The position numbers and the translations under genes were made by a program. A stretch of DNA of 5,152 nucleotides from an uncultured Bdellovibrio sp. (GTDB lineage: Bacteria; Bdellovibrionota; Bdellovibrionia; Bdellovibrionales; Bdellovibrionaceae): NCBI GenBank assembly GCA_946482355.1, contig CAMLRE010000188.1, positions 1 to 5,152 on the forward strand. The letters run 5' to 3'. The notes under the pieces were generated by a model. The model ran no database searches, was not told the DNA's origin, and saw nothing but the letters and a program-made list of their open reading frames with translations. Shown here one piece after another: positions 1-5,118 of this stretch (position 1 is its first letter; each line of letters starts with the position of its first letter).

Positions 1-1758
1 GTTTTTTAAAACATAAAAACATGTAAATAGCGCATCTTTACGATCGGCTTCAACACCACGGTCATCGTGTGGTTTATATTGTGTAAATAGTGAATTAATT
101 TGGCGGGCGTAATTTTCAACTTGGCCAAGTAAAGTCGAATAATCACCTTTTTGCATTGAGCGTAAGTACATTTGCACAAGCTTCACAGTTTCAGCTTCAG
201 CTTTACCGATTAATTTACCTTCAGGAACAACTCCGCCGAATTTATTATTACAAGCAGAAATTGGTTTTTCTAAAGCCGCATTTAAAGGGCCCGCTAAAAA
301 CTTATTACGTTCAGCAAAGTGAGCAAAGTCAAAATTCGAAGCTTTTACCGGAAGTGATAACGTCGCTAAGTAATAACGAATTTGTTCAGATGAATAGCCC
401 ATTTCTAAAAGCTGATCACCAGAGTAGAAATTGCCAGTCGATTTACTCATCTTAGCGCCATTTACCATGAGGTGGTAAACACTTAAGATTTCAGTCATTT
501 GTAATTCACCCTTAGCCGGTTGAACTTGTGTATTAGCCTGTTGGCCTAACCACATTGAACCTTGCATGATCACGTAGAAGAAAACATTATCTTGCCCTAA
601 GAACTGAACCACCGTTGCCTCTGGATCACACCAGAAATCTTTATAAGATTCAGGATCACGGCCAGATTGTTTGAGTGCAACTTGCGAAAACACAATCGGA
701 GCAATCAATGAATCAGGCCACACGTAAAGTGTTTTGCCTTTCATTTCTGGATCAATCTCAGGTGGAACCGGAATACCATTTGATACGTCACGAGTAATCG
801 GGCGGTAGCCCCATTTATCAGTAACAACAGATGGAATACCATTAGCTTCTAAAGTTGATTGGGCTGAAGCCAAATCAGCTTTGTTATCAAATAAACATTC
901 TACTTTTTTACCAGGCACATAACGAGATTTATGTTTTGGTAAAGTGTCTTTGATTTCTTTGTATTTTGGCTCGTGCGTGTTTTCAAAACGACAACCGATT
1001 AACACCGTGTTTGTCACTTCTTGAATCACACCGGTGCGCCAAGCTTTTTGTTTTGTATCAATCCAAGCTTTTAACGGGTCAGCCACTTTCCACATGTTAA
1101 GCCACCAGTGGGCTGTATCACGTAATTCAGGGGTAGCATCAGTTAACTGAGAACGAGGATCTTTTAATTCGCTCGGATCAAATTTAGCGCCGCACGCATC
1201 ACATTCATCAGAATAAGCTTCAGTGCTTTCACAATTAGGGCAAGTGCCGCGAACAAAACGATCTTGTAAAAAGCGGTTTGCTTTTGGATCGAACCATTGT
1301 TTTGTTACACGTTTTTCTAACATGTCGTTCTTATATAAACGGCGTAAAAAATCTTGCGAATATTTTTCGTGAAGCGGGTAGGTCTCAGGACGAGAAGTTC
1401 CTGTAAATACGTCTGTTTGAATCGAATAATTTTTTAAAGTTAATTTTTGTTGTTCATGAATTGTATCGATAAATTCACGAATTGTTTTACCGGCTTTGTT
1501 TGCGGCTACTTCAGAAGTTGAACCGTGGTCATCGTTACCGTTAACGAATAAAACATTTTCTGACCCGATTAACATTCTCATCCAGCGCGCATAAATATCA
1601 GCAGGAACATGCGCTCCAGCTAAGTGACCCAAATGTAAAGGACCATTTGCGTAAGGCATACCTGCTGTAATTACAGCTTTTTTCGGACGCTTGTGCATCG
1701 CTAGAACAGATTTCACATCAGTTGGTGGACCAAATTGCGGCTTTTGAGCTTGAGACAT
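1..1758 (-). CDS. metG: Methionyl-tRNA synthetase, partial (3' end beyond the left edge)
   Basis: This cytoplasmic class I aminoacyl-tRNA synthetase would charge tRNA-Met with methionine using ATP. 586 codons are visible with no stop, so the C-terminus lies outside the window and a C-terminal tRNA-binding domain cannot be judged. The ATP-binding HIGH-type motif reads HLGH at residues 42-45, after PYANG. A zinc knuckle follows (C173, C176, C186, C189), spaced as in E. coli MetRS. The second ATP signature KMSKS is at 436-440, followed by the start of the helical anticodon-binding domain. The ATG at 1758 is preferred because AGAGG (1766-1770) lies 7 bases upstream; the next Met is residue 21. 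Two things are odd by eye alignment. There is an insertion of about 69 residues (about 247-315) between the zinc region and ITRD (321-324). Methionine-pocket and anticodon residues are also substituted (see findings). It could therefore be a divergent second MetRS, but the family call is secure. Confidence 0.95.
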   Translation of the reverse strand, partial: MSQAQKPQFGPPTDVKSVLAMHKRPKKAVITAGMPYANGPLHLGHLAGAHVPADIYARWMRMLIGSENVLFVNGNDDHGSTSEVAANKAGKTIREFIDTIHEQQKLTLKNYSIQTDVFTGTSRPETYPLHEKYSQDFLRRLYKNDMLEKRVTKQWFDPKANRFLQDRFVRGTCPNCESTEAYSDECDACGAKFDPSELKDPRSQLTDATPELRDTAHWWLNMWKVADPLKAWIDTKQKAWRTGVIQEVTNTVLIGCRFENTHEPKYKEIKDTLPKHKSRYVPGKKVECLFDNKADLASAQSTLEANGIPSVVTDKWGYRPITRDVSNGIPVPPEIDPEMKGKTLYVWPDSLIAPIVFSQVALKQSGRDPESYKDFWCDPEATVVQFLGQDNVFFYVIMQGSMWLGQQANTQVQPAKGELQMTEILSVYHLMVNGAKMSKSTGNFYSGDQLLEMGYSSEQIRYYLATLSLPVKASNFDFAHFAERNKFLAGPLNAALEKPISACNNKFGGVVPEGKLIGKAEAETVKLVQMYLRSMQKGDYSTLLGQVENYARQINSLFTQYKPHDDRGVEADRKDALFTCFYVLKN

Positions 1759-1794
1759 AATTAAACCTCTAAAGAGTCTAATTTAGCGAAAATT

Positions 1795-1823
1795 ATTAAA
1801 GCTGTGCACTATTTTTGCCGCAA
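1795..1823 (-). promoter_or_regulatory. Possible metG promoter (weak)
   Basis: Read on the minus strand, TTGCGG (1818-1823) and TTTAAT (1795-1800) are separated by 17 bases, about 36 bases upstream of the metG start. Both boxes are only partial matches to sigma-70 consensus in AT-rich DNA, so this is a tentative call. No hairpin with a T-tract lies between the upstream small gene and metG, so read-through from that gene is equally possible. The rest of the 127-base gap holds only the metG ribosome binding site AGAGG (1766-1770). Confidence 0.25.
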
Positions 1824-1885
1824 ATTTAATTTATTGTGCGTTACATAAGATTTGTAGAGATCAGAAGGGTATTTTAAGAGCAAAA

Positions 1886-2155
1886 CTAGCTTAGAATCTT
1901 CTTTAATTCGGCCTTTTCCTCGGCACCGAGAATAAGCCACTCCGGCGGAAGCTCTTGGGCTACAGCTTTCCAGGCGTTTTTAACCATTTCTTTTGCCAAT
2001 GTTTTTTGATGAAGATCAAGCATCAGTTGTAAGTTTCTTAAGATAATAGTTTTTCGTGGTTTATAAAAACCGTTTTGATCTTTTCCGGCGTTATCAATTT
2101 CGTCTGAATTTTCTACTCGCTCAATCAATTTGCGAAAATAATTTTCTAAGCTCAT
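1886..2155 (-). CDS. Small hypothetical protein, 89 aa
   Basis: I do not recognise this family. The product would be a small soluble, charged protein with no signal peptide or membrane segment. The N-terminal third is acidic (VENSDEID, residues 14-21). The rest looks mainly helical: a basic YKPRK stretch (31-35), a Leu-rich helix (NLQLMLDLH, 41-49), AWKAVAQ (61-67), then ELPPEW (68-73), and a Lys/Glu-rich end (EEKAELKKI, 79-87). ATG at 2155 is chosen. The same frame could begin at a TTG (2176), adding 7 residues, but neither start has a convincing Shine-Dalgarno sequence. It lies 127 bases upstream of metG on the same strand with no terminator between them, so cotranscription is plausible. 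It is divergent from the hemerythrin gene. It is likely a real gene because its frame is not a shadow of another gene and its composition is protein-like, but the function is unknown. Confidence 0.6.
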   Translation of the reverse strand: MSLENYFRKLIERVENSDEIDNAGKDQNGFYKPRKTIILRNLQLMLDLHQKTLAKEMVKNAWKAVAQELPPEWLILGAEEKAELKKILS

Positions 2156-2249
2156 ACGCTCGCCATGGTAATTCAAATTTATGTAAAAATCTATGGGGCA
2201 ATAAGCCCGAAGCCAAGTGGTCTTTTAATTGCTTTTTTAGAGTAAAAAA

Positions 2250-2258
2250 AAGGAGGTG
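2250..2258 (+). promoter_or_regulatory. Perfect Shine-Dalgarno sequence of the hemerythrin gene
   Basis: AAGGAGGTG matches the 16S rRNA anti-Shine-Dalgarno sequence over nine bases and ends 2 bases before the ATG at 2261 (4 bases from the AGGAGG core). It fixes the start codon and suggests strong translation. The other genes here have partial matches or none. No clear -35/-10 pair was found in the 105-base divergent gap upstream. Confidence 0.85.
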
Positions 2259-2260
2259 GT

Positions 2261-2797
2261 ATGCAGCATACAACCGAAACAAACAGAAATACATCTAGAC
2301 GGGCATTAGAAGAAGATGCAGATATAGTTGAATTTATTTTAGAAGATCATAAACCGTTAAAACAACTTATCGAAGTAATGAAAGATACAGAAAAACATTC
2401 TCTTGAAGAAAGATTTTCTGCTTTTGAAGAGTTCGCTCCGACGTTAATTGCTCACGCAAAACCAGAAGAAGAAACTCTTTATAACTACATGAAAAAAGTG
2501 GATGACTTACGTGAGCACGGTTTTGAAGGTGAGGCCGAGCACGTCTTGGCAGATCAGTTAGTTGAAGAGATAAAACGTACAAAAGACGAAGATAAAAAAT
2601 CTGCAAAAATTAAAGTATTAGCTGAGCTTGTTGAGCATCACATCGAAGAAGAAGAAAAAACACTGCTTCCCGATTTTAAAACTAAAGCCGGCGATAAAAT
2701 TAAATGGCAGCTTGGTAATCAGTTTATGGAACTAAAAGTGAAATACTTAGCCGCAGGCGATGATAACGTTATCGAAGACCCGGTCTTGCATCACTAA
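2261..2797 (+). CDS. Hemerythrin/HHE cation-binding domain protein, 178 aa
   Basis: This is predicted to be a cytoplasmic four-helix-bundle protein binding a non-haem di-iron centre. Hemerythrin-like proteins of this type take part in oxygen, nitric oxide or peroxide sensing and in iron-centre protection; which applies here cannot be read from the sequence. Candidate iron ligands fall in the expected order: H30 (EDHKPL), H65 and E69 (HAKPE), H94 (AEHVLADQL), and H127 with E131 (EHHIEEEE; H126 is the alternative). The HxxxE pairs at 65-69 and 127-131 are typical of HHE domains. There is no signal peptide or transmembrane segment. The chain is very acidic and Lys-rich, and a Ser/Arg/Thr-rich tail of about 16 residues precedes the domain. 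A C-terminal extension of about 40 residues follows the last ligand helix. The gene stands alone, with a perfect ribosome binding site before it and a terminator 28 bases after its stop. Confidence 0.87.
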   Translation: MQHTTETNRNTSRRALEEDADIVEFILEDHKPLKQLIEVMKDTEKHSLEERFSAFEEFAPTLIAHAKPEEETLYNYMKKVDDLREHGFEGEAEHVLADQLVEEIKRTKDEDKKSAKIKVLAELVEHHIEEEEKTLLPDFKTKAGDKIKWQLGNQFMELKVKYLAAGDDNVIEDPVLHH

Positions 2798-2825
2798 TTT
2801 GTAAGCATTTAGATCAATTTAAACG

Positions 2826-2855
2826 AGAGGGCGGTTTGACTGACCCTCTTTTTTT
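2826..2855 (+). terminator. Rho-independent terminator after the hemerythrin gene
   Basis: The stem AGAGGG (2826-2831) pairs with CCCTCT (2844-2849) around a 12-base loop and runs into seven T (2849-2855). It lies 28 bases after the hemerythrin stop. The loop contains TTGACT (2836-2841), which may double as the -35 box of the next gene. Confidence 0.85.
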
Positions 2856-2872
2856 AAGTTAACATCACTTTT
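2836..2872 (+). promoter_or_regulatory. Candidate yheU promoter, partly inside the terminator
   Basis: TTGACT (2836-2841, five of six matches to the -35 consensus) lies in the terminator loop. TAACAT (2860-2865, four of six to the -10, with the key T, A and final T present) follows 18 bases later; TTAACA one base earlier gives 17. Transcription would begin about 7 bases further on, at or next to the yheU ATG at 2873. This fits the lack of any Shine-Dalgarno sequence there and predicts a leaderless mRNA. The boxes are seen in the sequence; their use is inferred. Confidence 0.5.
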
Positions 2873-3142
2873 ATGAACCAAGACAAATCCGCTGAAATCC
2901 TTCCTCCTATTGAAGTTCCCCGAGAAAAGCTATCGCCTGAAATCATCGATGCTTTAATCGAAGAATTTGTCTTACGTGAAGGCACTGACTACGGTGCGGT
3001 CGAGATCAGTCTAGAGAAGAAAAAAGAGCAGGTTGAAAAACAACTCTTAAAAAACGACATCAAAATCGTCTTTGATTTCGAGGCAGGATCAGCGACATTA
3101 ATGACGGCGCAACAATTTAAGCGTCTGACTTCGTCTAAGTAG
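2873..3142 (+). CDS. yheU: YheU family (UPF0270) protein, 89 aa
   Basis: This is a conserved small cytoplasmic protein of the YheU/UPF0270 family, which has no established function. It is recognised from the central signature LSPEIIDALIEEFVLREGTD and the YG that follows (residues 20-41), closely resembling E. coli YheU. After it come a Lys/Glu-rich helix (about 47-60) and a short strand region (IKIVFDF, 63-69) before SATLM (73-77), where YheU has its final hydrophobic strand. It is longer than the usual roughly 72 residues because of an N-terminal extension of about 13 residues. The start is the only reasonable ATG ahead of the conserved core, yet no ribosome binding site precedes it; the upstream bases are the T-tract of a terminator and a possible -10 box. 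It is probably transcribed alone from its own promoter. The family call is strong; no role can be assigned. Confidence 0.87.
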   Translation: MNQDKSAEILPPIEVPREKLSPEIIDALIEEFVLREGTDYGAVEISLEKKKEQVEKQLLKNDIKIVFDFEAGSATLMTAQQFKRLTSSK

Positions 3143-3164
3143 AATTCTCCCGTATTTTGGAGCA

Positions 3165-3183
3165 GGGCCGCCCTAATTGGCCC
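3165..3183 (+). other. GC-rich hairpin after yheU, no T-tract
   Basis: GGGCC (3165-3169) can pair perfectly with GGCCC (3179-3183) over a 9-base loop. It stands out as GC-rich in AT-rich DNA, 23 bases after the yheU stop. No run of T follows on either strand, so it is not a standard intrinsic terminator. It may still slow polymerase or protect the yheU mRNA end. Confidence 0.4.
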
Positions 3184-3190
3184 ACTGTCT

Positions 3191-3227
3191 AACCTCAATA
3201 CAAAATTATAAAACCAAAACCTCAATA
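3191..3227 (+). repeat. 10-bp direct repeat upstream of the Fic gene (possible operator)
   Basis: AACCTCAATA occurs exactly twice, at 3191-3200 and 3218-3227, with 27 bases between the starts. Between the copies lies TATAAA (3207-3212), a good -10-like box, while only weak -35 candidates (such as CTGTCT, 3185-3190) precede it. Paired direct repeats around a promoter are a common arrangement for regulator binding, so this may be where the Fic gene is controlled. The repeat is seen directly; the regulatory role is inferred. Confidence 0.4.
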
Positions 3228-3269
3228 GTCATTCTTAAGTTGGAACGCGGTTTTCATAGGTAAGGCCTT

Positions 3270-4376
3270 ATGAAAAATCTAGTACGTTTTACGGTATCTT
3301 TTTCGGTATTACTGATCTCTAAAGTAGCTTTGGCTTCTCCGCTGGTTTGCGACTGGCAAGCTATTAAGGTTAGAGACTCCTCTTTTAGTAGAAAAGATCT
3401 TAGAGCCTATTACAGAAAGCTTGAGTTTGAGTGTGAATACACGCTTAAAATGAATAAGCTTTCGCTCAAGCTGGCTGAAATGGGGCGTCCGATGGTACGT
3501 TTAAATTACTACCAAGGTTTACGTTATGTTGACCGTTACAGTTACGAAGATGCGCGCAAAGAAAATGTTCCATTAAATGTAGTTTTTCAAATTAAGCCAG
3601 AAGATTATACCGTTCCGGTAGCGCAAAGAAGTCACTTAGTTTGGGATAACTGGAGTAAAGGCATCCGTACATTGCACCCGGTTAAAGACCAACTTCTAAA
3701 TGGTCAGCGTGTAACGTTAGACCTTTTCAAACAAATTCACAGAAGTTTTTATACCGCTGATGAGTCGGGTCAATACGGTATGGTGAAAGGCCCAGGTACA
3801 ATCAAGTCAGCTAAAGATGCAGAAATCAACTGGGAAGTTAAATATTATGAAACCGCGAAAGTGGCAGAAAATGTTGCGATAATTGATGGGATGTATGCGA
3901 AGTTAGGACTTGAACCTCAGGCCAATGCTGCTCAAGGTTTCACTGGAATTATGGATTTTGATTTTGATGGGAACAAACTTAAACCAGCACATCCAGCTTA
4001 CGCTGAAGCTTATATAAAAAATCTTTTATATTTTCTTGATCAGATGGTGCAAAACATTCGTGAACGTAAGCCCCTTGTGTGGAAAGGGGTAATTTTCACA
4101 CCAAGAGAGTTAGCTCTTTTTGTTCAGCAAACAATTGTGCGCATTCATGGTTTTCATGATGGTAACGGCCGCATAAGCCGTTATATGCAGGATTTAGTTT
4201 TAGCCTTATTTGATATGCCGGCTTTGCCATCAGGTGATTTGCAAGTTAATGACATGACAATGTTATCAGAGAATTATTACGAACTGGCAACACGCGCCAG
4301 CGATCAGCAACTTCAAGTTCTTAATAGTTGTCTTGATGAAAGAAATCAAAATTTTGACTGTCAGTTAGTCGAATAA
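3270..4376 (+). CDS. Exported Fic-domain protein (putative AMP-transferase), 368 aa
   Basis: Fic enzymes transfer AMP, or less often another nucleotide or phosphate group, from a nucleotide to a hydroxyl side chain of a target protein. The complete catalytic motif HGFHDGNGRISR is at residues 293-304: catalytic H293, metal-binding D297, phosphate-anchoring G298-N299-G300-R301 and final R304. Upstream, an IHRSFY segment (156-161) and GQYG (167-170) resemble the usual Fic helix and the flap region that holds the target. A Sec signal peptide is clear: MKNLVR, a hydrophobic stretch (about 7-22) and a likely cut after ALA (A22/S23). The mature protein should thus reach the periplasm or beyond. Four Cys (27, 55, 354, 363) could form disulfides. 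TMLSEN (330-335) fits the (S/T)xxxE(G/N) self-inhibition motif, on the C-terminal side as in class III Fic proteins. AGGTAAGG (3258-3265) supports the start. The N-terminal region (about 23-150) is unrecognised. No adjacent antitoxin gene is visible. The target is unknown. Confidence 0.93.
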   Translation: MKNLVRFTVSFSVLLISKVALASPLVCDWQAIKVRDSSFSRKDLRAYYRKLEFECEYTLKMNKLSLKLAEMGRPMVRLNYYQGLRYVDRYSYEDARKENVPLNVVFQIKPEDYTVPVAQRSHLVWDNWSKGIRTLHPVKDQLLNGQRVTLDLFKQIHRSFYTADESGQYGMVKGPGTIKSAKDAEINWEVKYYETAKVAENVAIIDGMYAKLGLEPQANAAQGFTGIMDFDFDGNKLKPAHPAYAEAYIKNLLYFLDQMVQNIRERKPLVWKGVIFTPRELALFVQQTIVRIHGFHDGNGRISRYMQDLVLALFDMPALPSGDLQVNDMTMLSENYYELATRASDQQLQVLNSCLDERNQNFDCQLVE

Positions 4377-4386
4377 CCAAAATAAA

Positions 4387-4410
4387 AAGGGCGCTCGGTC
4401 AAGCGCCCTT
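4387..4410 (-). terminator. Shared terminator between the convergent Fic and lipoprotein genes
   Basis: A perfect 9-bp stem, AAGGGCGCT (4387-4395) with AGCGCCCTT (4402-4410), closes a 6-base loop. On the minus strand it is followed by a T-rich run (TTTTTATTTT, about 4379-4388), so it is a textbook intrinsic terminator for the lipoprotein gene, whose stop is 30 bases away. On the plus strand it begins 10 bases after the Fic stop but only TT follows the stem, so it may work less well in that direction. Confidence 0.85.
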
Positions 4411-4440
4411 AAAGGAAAGTTTCTAATTTAAGAAAAAATC

Positions 4441-5118
4441 TTATCGGCAAGTTGCGCGGTATTGGTAGACTTTTTCTGATTCGCTGTCAGCTGCAGAGAT
4501 ATTTGCAACAACGGCTCCGTTAGCAGGATGTGTTAATACACCATTTAAACGATCTGTCGTAGTTCTGTTGTAGTATTCAACTTCTTGGTTACCGTAGTGA
4601 GAAATTTGTTCCATTCCACACTTAGTCACAGTTTGGCCATTCGTACATACTTCACGAGTTTTACATTTTGTTCCTGTTGGATCACACTCAGTTACTTGCT
4701 GGCAAGATTTAGGCTGTTGAACATCATGACAACGATATTCATTCACATAATAAGTACAGCTTTCAACTGAACGAATTAATCCAGAACTTGAAGTATCAAC
4801 AGTATATTGTGCATCTAAGTTATAAGATTGTCCGTTTTGACCAGCTGGTAAATTTAATCTGTCGCCAGCATTAATTTTTTTAAGATTTTGTTCAGTTTTG
4901 AATTCGAATTTTCTGTCATTAAATTGTAATTCGAATTTTTTCTTGCCCGTGAATTTCACAGTCATTGGCTTGTGTTGTGGAGCTAACAGAATATTTTCAC
5001 CCTTAGTTGATCTTAAAGAGATCTGAGAAAGGATGTTAATGTTTCCTGATAACTCCTGCTTACATGATACTAGTAATAATAACGCGCTTGATACGATCGG
5101 TAATAATAGCTTTTTCAT
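4441..5118 (-). CDS. Cys-rich lipoprotein of unknown function, 225 aa
   Basis: I do not recognise the family. The N-terminus is a lipoprotein signal: MKK, a hydrophobic core (residues 4-17) and the lipobox LVSC with lipidated C19. K20 at the +2 position gives no inner-membrane retention signal by the E. coli rule, so an outer-membrane location is likely. Residues about 25-115 look strand-rich and basic (KFTGKKKFELQF, 55-66). A Cys-rich segment then carries C121, C130, C139, C145, C152, C158 and C167, spaced 9, 9, 6, 7, 6 and 9 residues apart, with a last C224 two residues from the end. Eight Cys besides the lipidated one allow four disulfides, suiting an oxidising periplasm or cell surface. 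The rest of the C-terminus is Thr/Asn/Ser-rich. The start is supported by AGGGG (5127-5131 on the minus strand), 8 bases upstream. The gene converges on the Fic gene and has its own strong terminator; its promoter lies beyond the right edge or in the last 30 bases. Confidence 0.85.
   Translation of the reverse strand: MKKLLLPIVSSALLLLVSCKQELSGNINILSQISLRSTKGENILLAPQHKPMTVKFTGKKKFELQFNDRKFEFKTEQNLKKINAGDRLNLPAGQNGQSYNLDAQYTVDTSSSGLIRSVESCTYYVNEYRCHDVQQPKSCQQVTECDPTGTKCKTREVCTNGQTVTKCGMEQISHYGNQEVEYYNRTTTDRLNGVLTHPANGAVVANISAADSESEKVYQYRATCR

Noticed and set aside
156..455. Open plus-strand frame of 99 codons
   Set aside because: It lies antisense inside metG, which has intact MetRS motifs including KMSKS in the same stretch. 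Its translation is low-complexity and unlike a real protein.
1804..1809. GTGCAC palindrome upstream of metG
   Set aside because: A 6-base palindrome is expected by chance, and no second copy or flanking symmetry supports an operator.
1759..1885. Possible T-box or other riboswitch leader before metG
   Set aside because: The gap is only 127 bases and shows no T-box-like conserved bulge, no long paired stems and no terminator hairpin before the metG ribosome binding site.
2196..2208. Small hairpin GGGC-AATAA-GCCC in the divergent gap
   Set aside because: The stem is only 4 bp with no T-tract directly after it on either strand. It is too weak to call a terminator or riboswitch.
2056..2298. Open plus-strand frame of 80 codons across the divergent gap
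   Set aside because: It overlaps the small minus-strand gene and the start of the hemerythrin gene, which has a perfect ribosome binding site and iron-ligand motifs. It is a shadow frame.
2367..2606. Minus-strand frame of 79 codons
   Set aside because: It is antisense to the hemerythrin ligand region and has no family features of its own.
3165..3183. The GGGCC/GGCCC hairpin as a rho-independent terminator for yheU
   Set aside because: No run of T follows the stem on either strand, so it is listed only as a hairpin.
2989..3225. Minus-strand frame of 78 codons
   Set aside because: It is antisense to the well-recognised YheU gene. The Ser/Phe/Cys-rich product reflects the complement of Lys/Glu codons.
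3270..4376. The Fic gene as part of a Fic toxin-antitoxin pair
   Set aside because: The protein carries a signal peptide, and no small antitoxin-like gene lies directly before or after it in the same direction. The neighbour yheU belongs to an unrelated family.
4585..4770. Plus-strand frame of 61 codons
   Set aside because: It is antisense to the Cys-rich part of the lipoprotein gene. Its apparent hydrophobic segments come from complementary codons.
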